NCBI RefSeq assembly: GCF_900114745.1
Contig: NZ_FOUB01000026.1
Span: 1-52,240, forward strand
Direction of reading: 5' to 3'
Length of the DNA: 52,240 bases
DNA from: Nitrosomonas communis
GTDB taxonomy: Bacteria; Pseudomonadota; Gammaproteobacteria; Burkholderiales; Nitrosomonadaceae
Shown here one piece after another: positions 27,646 through 36,077 of the stretch. Numbering within the stretch: the stretch's first letter is position 1; each line of letters begins with the position of its first letter. The notes below the pieces were generated by a model. The model was not told where the DNA came from, searched no databases, and was given only the letters and a program-made list of their open reading frames with translations. A program made the translations under genes and the position numbers.

Positions 27646-28452
27646 CTATAAAGCATAAAATAGATTAAACAGCATTTTAGTCCCCAGAAAATAAAGTAAA
27701 GCTACGAATATTTTTCTGAGTGTTGCTGTTTGCATGCGATGTGTCGCTCTGGCGCCAAGTGGAGCGGTCAGCATGCTGGCTACCGCAATCCAGACGAGCG
27801 CGGGCAGATAAACATAACCCAGACTGTAAGCGGGCAGTAGCTGCGTTTGTAGCAGACCATTGATGATATAGCCAATCGTGCCTGCCACCGCAATCGGAAA
27901 ACCTACTGCAGCTGCGGTTCCAATCGCGTATTGCAATTTGACATTGCACATGGAAAGGAAGGGTACTGTCAAGATACCTCCGCCAATCGCGACCAGACTG
28001 GATAGCACACCGATCAGACTGCCTGCTGACACCATTCCAAATTTACCTGGCAGGGCATGCCTGGAAGTGGGCGTAATGTTAAGCCACATCTGCGTTGCGG
28101 CATAATAAATGAAGATGACGAAGATGATGCCCAATACTTCGGTGGATAGTTGTCCAGCAAATGTAGATCCTGCCAGCGTTCCCAGGATAATGCCCGGCGC
28201 CAGATACCTGACAATCCACCAGTTAACTGCGCCATGCGCATGATGCATGCGCAAACTGGCAAGTGAAGTGAAAATGATCGTCGCCATGGTGGTGCCGAGT
28301 GCCAGATGCAAAATACGGTCTGACGGAAAATCCTGGGCAGTAAAGATATAAGCAAGCACAGGCACAATGACTAAGCCGCCGCCAATTCCCAGCAAACCAG
28401 CGAGAAAGCCAACCCCAGCGCCGAGCAATAAATAAATTAACCACCATTCCAT
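27646..28452 (-). CDS. TauE/SafE-family sulfite/anion permease
   Basis: A 268-residue inner-membrane permease with seven to eight hydrophobic helices. The N-terminus GAGVGFLAGLLGIGGGLVIV and the internal repeat GSLIGVLSSLVAIGGGILTV are the paired glycine motifs of the TSUP (TauE/SafE) family. Members export sulfite or sulfoacetate or move other small anions; the substrate cannot be read here. It has no operon partner and is convergent with purC. Confidence 0.88.
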   Translation of the reverse strand: MEWWLIYLLLGAGVGFLAGLLGIGGGLVIVPVLAYIFTAQDFPSDRILHLALGTTMATIIFTSLASLRMHHAHGAVNWWIVRYLAPGIILGTLAGSTFAGQLSTEVLGIIFVIFIYYAATQMWLNITPTSRHALPGKFGMVSAGSLIGVLSSLVAIGGGILTVPFLSMCNVKLQYAIGTAAAVGFPIAVAGTIGYIINGLLQTQLLPAYSLGYVYLPALVWIAVASMLTAPLGARATHRMQTATLRKIFVALLYFLGTKMLFNLFYAL

Positions 28453-28528
28453 GCTGTTTAGCTAGGGTATCCAGCTTAGGCTTTCAGCAATAAAAATGGC
28501 ATCGCTACAAGTGATAAAAGCAACTTGC

Positions 28529-28984
28529 TCATAATATACCCATAATAAATGCCCATTCCGCTGGGTCGACAGGTGTGATGGATAAACGATTGCCTTTTTG
28601 CAGGATTCTCATATTGGCGAGTTCGGGGTGGCTGCGTAATTCCTTGAGAGAAAGCAGGCGGGTTTTTTTGACGAGCGTGACTTCAACATTAAACCATCGT
28701 GGGCTTTCTGGCGTAGCTTTAGGATCATAGTATTTAATTTTGGGATCGAACTGTGTGACATCGGGATAAGCGAGCTTAGAGATTCTGGTAATGCCAGCAA
28801 TGCCAGGTTCGGCACAACTGGAGTGATAGAAGAAAGACTGGTCGCCAATTTGCATTTGATTACGCATAAAATTCCGCGCTTGATAATTTCTTATCCCATC
28901 CCATGCAATGGTCTGCCCGGGCCTTGCAGCCAGATCATCGATGCTGATTTCTGTTGGCTCAGATTTCATTAGCCAGTAACGCAT
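28529..28984 (-). CDS. EVE domain protein
   Basis: A 151-residue single-domain protein. It starts RYWLMKSEPTEISIDDLAAR and contains WDGIRNYQARNFMRNQMQIG, FFYHSSCAEPGIAGI and WFNVEVTLVKKTRLLSL, the standard order of EVE (PUA-like) proteins related to animal thymocyte nuclear protein 1. EVE folds bind modified bases in DNA or RNA. Whether this copy reads modified DNA or acts in tRNA or general metabolism is not known. It stands alone. Confidence 0.9.
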   Translation of the reverse strand: MRYWLMKSEPTEISIDDLAARPGQTIAWDGIRNYQARNFMRNQMQIGDQSFFYHSSCAEPGIAGITRISKLAYPDVTQFDPKIKYYDPKATPESPRWFNVEVTLVKKTRLLSLKELRSHPELANMRILQKGNRLSITPVDPAEWAFIMGIL

Positions 28985-29130
28985 ATATACTCCATTTTAT
29001 TGGTAATTAGTTCTAATTACACTGATATATCCGGGTTTTTGTCAATACATTGTCTTGATTGTGCTCCATGCTGTCCATTAAATATCCACCCAAGAGAGTC
29101 CATGAGAAAGCTATTTTTCGGCAAAACTTC

Positions 29131-29160
29131 AAGATCTAGAACCTTATCTAGATCTTTTTT
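29131..29160 (+). terminator. Intrinsic-terminator-like hairpin with no gene before it
   Basis: A perfect 10-bp stem (AAGATCTAGA and TCTAGATCTT) around a 6-base loop, followed by a T run. No plus-strand gene ends upstream, so it may be the terminator of a deleted gene, or chance in A+T-rich DNA. Confidence 0.45.
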
Positions 29161-29240
29161 AGTACCAATGGTCCATAGACTAGCAGCCTTGTTCTTCTAA
29201 ATAATGGCATTCATCCAATCTTACTGCGAAAGGAAGAACA

Positions 29241-29521
29241 GTGATGATTAGCGTAGTTATTGCCACCACAGCATCAAATGACATTATTTGGGAGGGCCTC
29301 GAGCAGCTCCTGAATAATGAACCGGATTTTGATGTACCAAGTGTTGATGGTGGATCGATACTCAATGATATGTTAAGTAGTCACTGTCCCCAAAATTGGT
29401 ATTGAGCGTTGCAACAGTCAAAAATCACTTACATAATATTTTTACTAAGCTGCATATCCATAGCCGAGCTGAGGTGTTGGTGCACTTAAGAAATGAGTCT
29501 TGGTTTGCTCAATCTGCCTAA
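29241..29521 (+). pseudogene. LuxR/NarL-type response regulator, internally deleted
   Basis: The start reads VMISVVIATTASNDIIWEGL then EQLLNNEPDFDV, matching the first strand and helix of a receiver domain. After about 50 codons this frame stops at TGA (29402-29404). A second frame running to TAA at 29519-29521 reads ATVKNHLHNIFTKLHIHSRA then EVLVHL, the end of a LuxR-type DNA-binding domain. The receiver core with its aspartate and most of the helix-turn-helix (over 100 residues) are missing. The first frame has a reasonable Shine-Dalgarno (AAGGAAG) and could still yield a short peptide. It is a decayed two-component regulator with no sensor kinase nearby. Confidence 0.8.
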
Positions 29522-29571
29522 CCTTGGGTTCGTGAGAAAATCTGCTGAATTCTATCCAGAGCTCTATTGAT

Positions 29572-29715
29572 CAATGGGTGGATCAAAATGGAAAAAAATA
29601 CTCTGATCAGCCACTACTTCTTGCGACCACCAAAAGAAGCTTGGATTTACATCGTTATAGTCCGTATTTTGTTGAGGAGATTAACCTGGAGCAGGAGTTT
29701 CCTAACAGCTTCTAG
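29572..29715 (+). pseudogene. DUF4124 protein remnant
   Basis: Codons from 29572 read QWVDQNGKKYSDQP, nearly identical to KWVDQNGKTRYSDQPPPPG in the intact DUF4124 gene at 34291-34740. After that the frame continues with unrelated residues to a TAG at 29713. The signal peptide and most of the protein are absent. The matching nucleotides suggest a duplication followed by decay. Confidence 0.65.
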
Positions 29716-30050
29716 GGTATTAATTCTGCAATTTTCTGAACGGTTCCGACAAATTTAACAAGCGCTTCCAACGTTTGTACAATTTTATCCATGTCTTCAA
29801 TTGTTAGACGTAGTTCTTCATTAACTTCTTTCAGTGAAGTGGTGAGCTGTTTGAACTCTGTCGTGCTGTCATTAATTACATTGCGAACTAATTTGAGCTG
29901 ATAGGTATCCAGTTGGTCACGAATATCATCTAGACTTTTCCGATTCTTAGTTTCTCGTTTAAAATTGGAACGTAGCACATCTACTTCCGTAATCACATCT
30001 CCTATCACTCGAATCAGTTCAGAGCGTGTCATGAGTTTTATATTATTCAT
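29712..30050 (-). CDS. Hypothetical coiled-coil protein
   Basis: A 112-residue, highly charged helical protein with no signal peptide. It begins MNNIKLMTRSELIRVIGDVI and has heptad-like stretches (EFKQLTTSLKEVNEELRLTI). No family recognised. It starts 6 bp after the end of the frameshifted lipoprotein frame, so the two form one transcription unit and probably one function. Its stop overlaps the end of the DUF4124 remnant on the other strand. Confidence 0.55.
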   Translation of the reverse strand: MNNIKLMTRSELIRVIGDVITEVDVLRSNFKRETKNRKSLDDIRDQLDTYQLKLVRNVINDSTTEFKQLTTSLKEVNEELRLTIEDMDKIVQTLEALVKFVGTVQKIAELIP

Positions 30051-30056
30051 AACTGT

Positions 30057-31009
30057 TTACTCATTTGTTTCTTTGATGGTTTTGATGGCATCGGCGATTA
30101 CCTTCGCTCGTGTAACGAAAGCATCCGTCGCTTCTATTAATTCAGCTAAATCTTGAGGGTTTTTTGGACTTTTAGCGTAGTCAACCAATTTTTGGTGTGC
30201 TTGAGCCATTGCGTCAAGGCCCGGTCCAGCACCAAGTAGTAACGGCAGATTATCCCAAATATCTTCAACTTTTTTGATTTCCGAAGCTGCCTTCTGTAAT
30301 TTCTTGGGGTTAGGGTTTGGTTTCTCTAGCTCATCATTGTAATCATCCGCTGCTGAAACACGAGCGGCACTCAGGATGCTACGTTGGCGTTCATGGAGTG
30401 CCTTCATGTCATTCCGAAGTAGCCTAATTAAGGCAAGGATATTCTTCTCCGATAAGATAATGGCTTTGTTTAGCGCTTCGTTAATCCTGATTTCTAAAGC
30501 AAGTTTAGTCACTTCTGCAGCAATGGTGGCAAAGCCTTCGGCTTCATTCTTGAATTCGTCAGAAGGCACTCTACCAAGTGAAGATGAGAGATCCAGAATA
30601 GCCTCGTCAAGTGAATTAGCAGCATCTTTGGCTCTAGCTGGTGCATCACTACTAGCGAGAGTGAGCAGCAATTGACCATGTTTGGCTATAGCATCCAATG
30701 CAGTCATGCGGGCTGACAAATCGTCCCCTCCCAATATACGTATTTCTTTATTATTGAGAGTTTGGAGACTGATCCTTTCTCTCTTGGTAACAAGCCGGTC
30801 TATTACCGCATCGCGTTCTCTCTTATTAGCAGCCCCATATTCAACCCGGGCGCCTTCAATGACAATAGTAGAGGCTTGCTCTGAAATCTAGAAATCGGCT
30901 CACGGTATGCTGCAGGGCTAGCGCAGCCGATAAGTAGGAGTGTTGCGAAGCTCAAACATAATAACTTGTGAATATTCTTATTTTTCAATTTATTTACAAT
31001 GCTATGCAT
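30057..31009 (-). pseudogene. Frameshifted lipoprotein gene
   Basis: The 5' part (from the ATG at 31007-31009) encodes a lipoprotein signal with lipobox LLIGC followed by ASPAAYREPISR. The rest continues in another frame: ISEQASTIVIEGARVEYGAA, then NKRERDAVIDRL, then a long helical domain to the stop at 30057. Adding one base near 30884-30890 (AGATTTCAG to AGAATTTCAG) would restore one frame of about 315 codons. The second frame has no start codon close to the shift. Either a real one-base loss or a sequencing error explains this. The intact product would be a periplasmic, lipid-anchored helical protein of unknown function. Confidence 0.75.
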
Positions 31010-31244
31010 GGTTTGTCACTTATCGTAATGTTTTTATTTGATAGAATAAGGAACGACAAATAGGCAGGCAATAATGTCAATAGCTACAAATTTTTTTCCT
31101 TGATAGCAGGATATCAAAACAGGATTTTGAATTGAAGGTACATAATTTTCCATTCGGCCGGGTATGCTTTTCTGGTGACAGGTTTATTTCATTCAAAACA
31201 GTTCTGCGCTTAAATCTCAGTAATTTGTGAAAGGCTCTGTTTTC

Positions 31245-31901
31245 TTAATGTAGGGTCAGTAGAAAGATGCTTTCGTGCAATTGACTCAGTCCACGCTCTC
31301 GATAGCGTTGATTCTGTGCGAGTACATTCAATCGAGCCAATAGCCGTACCTCGGCGTATTCTTGGTAAAGTACTTCTACTTCGTCTGAAGAAACAGCAAA
31401 TGGCGGGACTGACATTTCTGCTTGAGGGTAATCAAAGGTAATGAGTAGAATTTTTGTTGTGGGTGGCAAGATGCTCAGCAGGTGGAATACATAACGTTTA
31501 CGTATTTCTGGCGGTAGTGCAACCAGTGATGCACGGTCACAAACTGCACTCACCTTCGCCAGATCATTTTTGCTCAAGTCAAAGAAATTACCGCACAGGG
31601 TACTGATGAAGTTCGCGTCATAGCGATCGAATTTTCCGCTAATCATGCGATGTGGTGAGAGCCTATTTTCCTCGAAGAACGCTTGCACAGCAATAGCGCT
31701 CAATTCAACCCCGAGCACTGAATGTTTTTGTTCGCGCAGCCACAGCATATCACGACTTTTCCCGCATAGTGGTACAAATACCTCACTATCAGGAGCAAGA
31801 TGTAACTCTTGCCAATATTGACGCAAATATGGATTAATCTCGTTCTGGTGAAAACCAATATCTCCATATTTCCATCGATCTAGTCAATAATCATTTTTCA
31901 T
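31245..31901 (-). pseudogene. tpm: Thiopurine S-methyltransferase, early stop codon
   Basis: The reading frame from the ATG at 31899-31901 encodes MKNDY, then TGA (31884-31886), then LDRWKYGDIGFHQNEINPYL, RQYWQELHL and FVPLCGKSRDMLWL, which is the TPMT N-terminus in unbroken frame. The TGA replaces the conserved Trp of the family start (FW..RW...IGFHQ). SAM-binding blocks (VFVPLCGKSRDMLWLREQ, VLGVELS, CDRASLVALPP) are intact to the normal end. The enzyme methylates thiopurines and, in bacteria, selenium or tellurium compounds. Without read-through, translation would need to begin at a later non-ATG codon and lose the lid region. Recent inactivation is likely. Confidence 0.8.
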
Positions 31902-32451
31902 TTGTTATTTCCTAAGTTTATTCAAGACACAGTGATTGTTTAGGCCGAAAACTAAGGATGCTTCAATTTACCAAAAATTTTCCATTAAAACATTTTTTAA
32001 TAAAATCAATTAATTATATTAATATTCTTTTTTGAGTATCCTCTTAAGTCTCAAATAATAAGACTCTTAATAGAAAATCTGGATTTATGGATATTCTTCC
32101 ATTAGCCAGTGACGCATTTACTTTTTCCTTCATTGATCAGAAGTGATCACTCAAGTGAGCAAATACATCACGGAAAAAAATATCACGGGAAAATAGGGAT
32201 TATCAGCCAGTCGACCTTTGCGATCTTTCTTCTCTAGAATTTCGTAAACTAGCATACCAATTAGCAGCCTTCGCTTTTAAGATTAGTTTGATCTCCGGCA
32301 ATATTAGAAATAGATAACACGTATCTATAATGTTTTATGAGAACAATGCTTGGGCTTACCTTGCCTAAGTAAAGTATCCGCTGAAAATATTTGCTGAGGT
32401 CACTTTTTTAATTCATAGGATTAAGAAAAAAACTGCTTAGAGTGAAAATTA
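31902..32451. other. Long intergenic region with a possible gene fragment
   Basis: Mostly A+T-rich. On the minus strand, 32151-32255 reads MLVYEILEKKDRKGRLADNP then YFPVIFFSVMYLLT to a TGA, a protein-like 34-residue remnant I cannot place. No RNA gene or clear promoter was recognised; the promoter of the phospholipase D gene must lie near its right end. Confidence 0.35.
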
Positions 32452-33846
32452 ATGTATTTAAAGAAAAGTGAGTATATACATATTGTTAGACTTCTAGCGA
32501 TTCTTTGTCTGCTCCTTCTTATAGGGTGTAGCTCAATACCCCTCATAGTGCCAGACATGGCAATGCAGCCATCGCATTCTGTGCAGCTTTTTGACGCTCA
32601 TGGCCCCTTAACTCCAAAGCAGAATAACGAAATTCTTTCCAGACTGAAAAAGAATAGTGTAGATACCCATATCTTCGATAGGCATCTGCCATTCGAATCA
32701 AAAATTTCCGGCAGTCACCTTTCGATAGGCAACAAAGTAGAACTGTTGATAGATGGTCCAGAAACTTATAAATCCATGTACACAGCCATGGAGAACGCAA
32801 AGGACCATATCAATATGGAGATTTATATTATCAAAGATGATGAAATTGGTCACCTTTTTGCTGAGCTATTAATTAGAAAGCAAAATAGTGGGGTGCAGGT
32901 AAACCTCATTTATGATAGTGTGGGATCAATCGATACTCCTCGTGAGTTCTTCAAATCACTGAAAGAAAGTGGTGTTAATGTCCTGGAATTCAATCCTATC
33001 AATCCACTCATTGCACCAAAAAATTGGCAGGTTACCCGGCGTGATCATCGAAAACTTTTGATTATCGATGGGCAGATTGCTTTTGTTGGCGGTGTCAATA
33101 TCAGCACCGAGCACTCGAAGGGGTCATTTGTCAAATCTAAATCAACCAGAAGTGATAATCCGTGGCGAGATACCCATGTGCGAATAGTGGGCCCAGTTGT
33201 GAGCGAATTTCAGAAGCTGTTTATGTCCATATGGAATGAGCAAAAAGGTGAGCTATTGGCAGCACGAAATTACTTCCCTGAGCTCGCTAATGAAGGTTCT
33301 GAGGTAGTACGCGCAATCGGCAGCTCGCCAGAAAAAGGTTATAGCCAGATCTATGTGACTTTGCTTTCAGCTATTAATAGCGCAGAAACCCAGATCTTTC
33401 TGACCAGTGCTTATTTTGTGCCAGATCCGCAATTGCGTACTGCATTAAAAGCAGCGGCTAAGCGCAGAGTAGACGTGAGAATATTATTACCTGGGAAAAC
33501 AGATTCGGCCCTGGTGTATTATGCGTCGCGTTCATTTTATGATGAGCTATTGAGCGCCGGCGTAAAAATCTATGTGCGGCAAGATGCATTATTACATGCT
33601 AAAACTACGCTTATAGACGGTGTATGGTCAACTATAGGCTCAACTAACCTCGATTGGCGTAGTTTTCTTAACAACGAGGAAATCGATGCAATTATCCTGG
33701 GACAGGATTTTGGTACACAAATGCAAACATTGTTTGAGAATGATTTGAAATATTCCAAGCTCATTACGTTAGAAGAATGGAGGCAACGTTCAATTAGTAC
33801 GCGCATCTTGGAAAGTGCAGGGCGTTTGTGGGCGCAATGGTTGTAA
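32452..33846 (+). CDS. Phospholipase D-family lipoprotein (cardiolipin synthase-like)
   Basis: A 464-residue protein with two HKD catalytic motifs: H199-K201-D206 (RDHRKLLIIDGQIAFVGGVN) and H382-K384-D389 (LLHAKTTLIDGVWSTIGSTN). An N-terminal hydrophobic segment ends in the lipobox LLIGC (C26), so it is probably lipid-anchored rather than spanning the membrane. The arrangement resembles ClsB/ClsC-type cardiolipin synthases, which exchange phosphatidyl groups. The enzyme is complete, unlike the decaying genes to its left. Stand-alone; membrane remodelling is the likely role but the substrate is not certain. Confidence 0.88.
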   Translation: MYLKKSEYIHIVRLLAILCLLLLIGCSSIPLIVPDMAMQPSHSVQLFDAHGPLTPKQNNEILSRLKKNSVDTHIFDRHLPFESKISGSHLSIGNKVELLIDGPETYKSMYTAMENAKDHINMEIYIIKDDEIGHLFAELLIRKQNSGVQVNLIYDSVGSIDTPREFFKSLKESGVNVLEFNPINPLIAPKNWQVTRRDHRKLLIIDGQIAFVGGVNISTEHSKGSFVKSKSTRSDNPWRDTHVRIVGPVVSEFQKLFMSIWNEQKGELLAARNYFPELANEGSEVVRAIGSSPEKGYSQIYVTLLSAINSAETQIFLTSAYFVPDPQLRTALKAAAKRRVDVRILLPGKTDSALVYYASRSFYDELLSAGVKIYVRQDALLHAKTTLIDGVWSTIGSTNLDWRSFLNNEEIDAIILGQDFGTQMQTLFENDLKYSKLITLEEWRQRSISTRILESAGRLWAQWL

Positions 33847-34290
33847 GTAGTCAGCTTATTCGTTGATTTAAATAGATTATTGCAATGCAAATATTTTTCT
33901 CGAATAAGATATTGTTTTGGTATATGAAGTATTTAATTTTGATAAGTATTAAACTTTGCTTTAATTAGAATGCTAAGGAGAATAACAGTATAAGTGTAAT
34001 GTGAAGGGTCTTTTCATTGAACTTTGCACAGCACCGACTGCATTTGTTGTTTGCAAATTATTATAAATATGTTTCGGACAGAAATGATCTATAGGATTTT
34101 TAGATTAAATAACAATAATTATATTATTTAAAAAACATAATTTTATTCCGGTTTATGTTGAAGATATCCTTTTATTAATTGTAACTCATTTGCTTTCTCT
34201 CATTTTCTTTCTCCTTAATGATCGGATCTTTAAATTGCCTCATTAAGTTTAAGTAAAAACGATCGATATTTTTATTTTAGGAGAGAAATC
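33847..34290. other. A+T-rich intergenic region
   Basis: About 440 bp with no gene, repeat or RNA that I can recognise. A good Shine-Dalgarno (AGGAGAG) for the DUF4124 gene lies at its right end. Confidence 0.5.
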
Positions 34291-34740
34291 ATGCAAAAAT
34301 TCATTTTTCTAGCTTTGTTACCTTTATTTGCTGGGACCGTATATGGTCAGGTGTATAAATGGGTGGATCAAAATGGAAAAACTCGATACTCTGATCAGCC
34401 TCCCCCTCCCGGAACCAGCAAAAATGAAAAACTGATGGATATTCAATTGTCGCCACAATCTGCTGATGAAGGTAAAAGTTTCATTCGAGATTCGGTAGAA
34501 AAAGAACCGATATTTAAAGCAAAGCGAGCCGCACATGAGGAAGCAAGAAACAAACAACTGGCTGAAGCGGAAATGAGAAAAGAGAATTGCTTAAGAGCAC
34601 AAAGCAATTTGGATTTGCTTAAAAATTCGGAACGCTTGTCTATTCCGGATGGGAATGGGGGTGTGATTGATATGGATGATCCGCTTCGCCAGAATTATAT
34701 GGATGAAGCATTAAAAAATATTGCAATATACTGTCAGTAA
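34291..34740 (+). CDS. DUF4124 domain secreted protein
   Basis: A 149-residue exported protein. A signal peptide covers residues 1-19 (ending TVYG). Then QVYKWVDQNGKTRYSDQPPP is the DUF4124 motif, a short beta domain of unknown function found in periplasmic proteins. The remainder is a charged helical region, EEARNKQLAEAEMRKENCLR, with cysteines near 103 and at the C-terminus (YCQ). A shortened, decayed copy of its domain lies at 29572-29715. The gene has a strong Shine-Dalgarno and is transcribed alone. Confidence 0.85.
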   Translation: MQKFIFLALLPLFAGTVYGQVYKWVDQNGKTRYSDQPPPPGTSKNEKLMDIQLSPQSADEGKSFIRDSVEKEPIFKAKRAAHEEARNKQLAEAEMRKENCLRAQSNLDLLKNSERLSIPDGNGGVIDMDDPLRQNYMDEALKNIAIYCQ

Positions 34741-34877
34741 CAAAATGCGATTAATTTAATGGCCTGTAATCTTTTGGAAGATTGTTAAAAAATAAAAGCA
34801 TAGCTTGATTTCTTAATTAATGCCTCATCCTACTGAACTTTAGCGGCTGCTCTACACTATGTGACGTTAGAACTAAA

Positions 34878-35018
34878 GAGCACTTCTAAAAATTCATATT
34901 TCGTCACAATATTTCGTTGTTCACAAAAAAATGTTTCCTTACCTATCAGTTATAGGCTGCGACAACATTTTTTGTTCTCGCCTTGTCTTGTCTAGAACTC
35001 TGAATTTTTAGAGGTGCC
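34878..35018. mobile_element. 141-bp MITE-type element, second family
   Basis: The ends GAGCACTTCTAAAAATTCA and TGAATTTTTAGAGGTGCC form an imperfect inverted repeat. The sequence CTAAA occurs at 34873-34877 on the left and at 35019-35023 on the right, as a target duplication. The interior is non-coding. The element is different from the 101-bp family. The target of CTAA type resembles IS5-group insertions. Confidence 0.7.
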
Positions 35019-35201
35019 CTAAAGATTGTCATCTGTTCGTGACTTTTTTTCTTGAATTGAGAATAACAAATGATCAGTATTGTGACTATCAATTAAAAGA
35101 TGTAAAGGAACAGCAACCGTTGTAGAAATCGGTTTTTTTGAAGATGGGAAAGCAAAGTTAACTACCAAGTAAACTAATAAGGTATTTTGTACATATTTCA
35201 T
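35019..35201 (-). CDS. Small secreted or membrane protein, hypothetical
   Basis: A 60-residue frame beginning MKYVQNTLLVYLVVNFAFPS, a signal-like or membrane start, then a polar tail. Its ATG overlaps the stop of the upstream gene (ATGA), which supports translation. The TAG stop falls in the CTAAA duplication at the edge of the 141-bp element, so the insertion happened exactly at the end of the gene; because the target base pairs include the stop, the reading frame need not be shortened. No family recognised. Confidence 0.4.
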   Translation of the reverse strand: MKYVQNTLLVYLVVNFAFPSSKKPISTTVAVPLHLLIDSHNTDHLLFSIQEKKSRTDDNL

Positions 35202-35593
35202 TTTCTGGTTTCTTTTTTCTCTTTAGTCAGCCAATAAATAAAACCACTTATTCCTCCAATAAGAAAACCTACTGGACCAGTTATAAAAATACCGAGTAAA
35301 GGACCTTGGTCAGCTTCTGGCGTTATGATCATCGGACCGAAGAAGCCTGCACAGAAACTGATAGAACCAAGCGCAATGGCACCAAGAAAAATGCTCGAGA
35401 TGGGTCCTTCTGGGAGGGTGCCAAGTTTTTCCCAGCTATATTTGCCGACACCAAAAGCGCACATAAATGAGAGCAGAACAGGAATCCAGCTGTGTTCTGT
35501 GAACGGAAGAAAAGAAGATGAAATCCAATAGATGAAGTAATAGGTGGTGGGTATGATTATCAGCATCGCAAGGATACGAAAAGGAAGCCTCAT
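35198..35593 (-). CDS. Integral membrane protein, hypothetical
   Basis: A 131-residue protein with four hydrophobic helices, including FRILAMLIIIPTTYYFIYWI, WIPVLLSFMCAFGVG, IFLGAIALGSISFCAGFFG and GIFITGPVGFLIGGISGFIY. The last one is glycine-rich, and the C-terminus is charged (KEKKETRK). No family recognised. It is coupled to the small gene downstream by a 4-bp overlap. Confidence 0.65.
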   Translation of the reverse strand: MRLPFRILAMLIIIPTTYYFIYWISSSFLPFTEHSWIPVLLSFMCAFGVGKYSWEKLGTLPEGPISSIFLGAIALGSISFCAGFFGPMIITPEADQGPLLGIFITGPVGFLIGGISGFIYWLTKEKKETRK

Positions 35594-36077
35594 CCTGATA
35601 TTACTCCTGGCTTAGCCTTAGTCTTTGCCATATACTGGAATTAAAGTTGCGAAATGACCTCTGGAATTTTTAAATTTATAACAATTCCCTATTTTCATTG
35701 CAGAAAAATGTTGGACCGCATCTAATTAAGGTTGTAATTAGATTAATCGATTACGGCGGATTTATCCACATCTGAAAAAACATGTAACATATGAATATGC
35801 AATGTAAAATAGTGGGCTGTATTTCTGATCCACTGTGAGGTTGTGAAAAAATCTATTTTAAATCTCAATGGTTATATTGGACGGCGCCCATTATTCGCCT
35901 ATCTCTTCGATATGTGGCTACACCGCAACTTCGTTTTGGCAAAATTGCTGTTTTTATCGTCGCAGCCTTTTAGGTCAGAATCCACCACTTTTATTTCACT
36001 CATTTCGATTCGAAAAGTTATCCGGTTTCTGATAGGTTGACGAAATTTCAGAATACTGCTCAGTTTGGAGTTATTTG
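35594..36077. other. Intergenic region upstream of proA
   Basis: Divergent spacer for the membrane protein gene and proA. A GTG-initiated 65-codon frame at 35843-36040 lacks proper Shine-Dalgarno spacing and family features. No other structure recognised. Confidence 0.4.

Noticed and set aside
35843..36040. 65-codon GTG-started frame ahead of proA
   Set aside because: The only GAGG lies too close to the GTG to serve as a ribosome site, and composition is not convincing.
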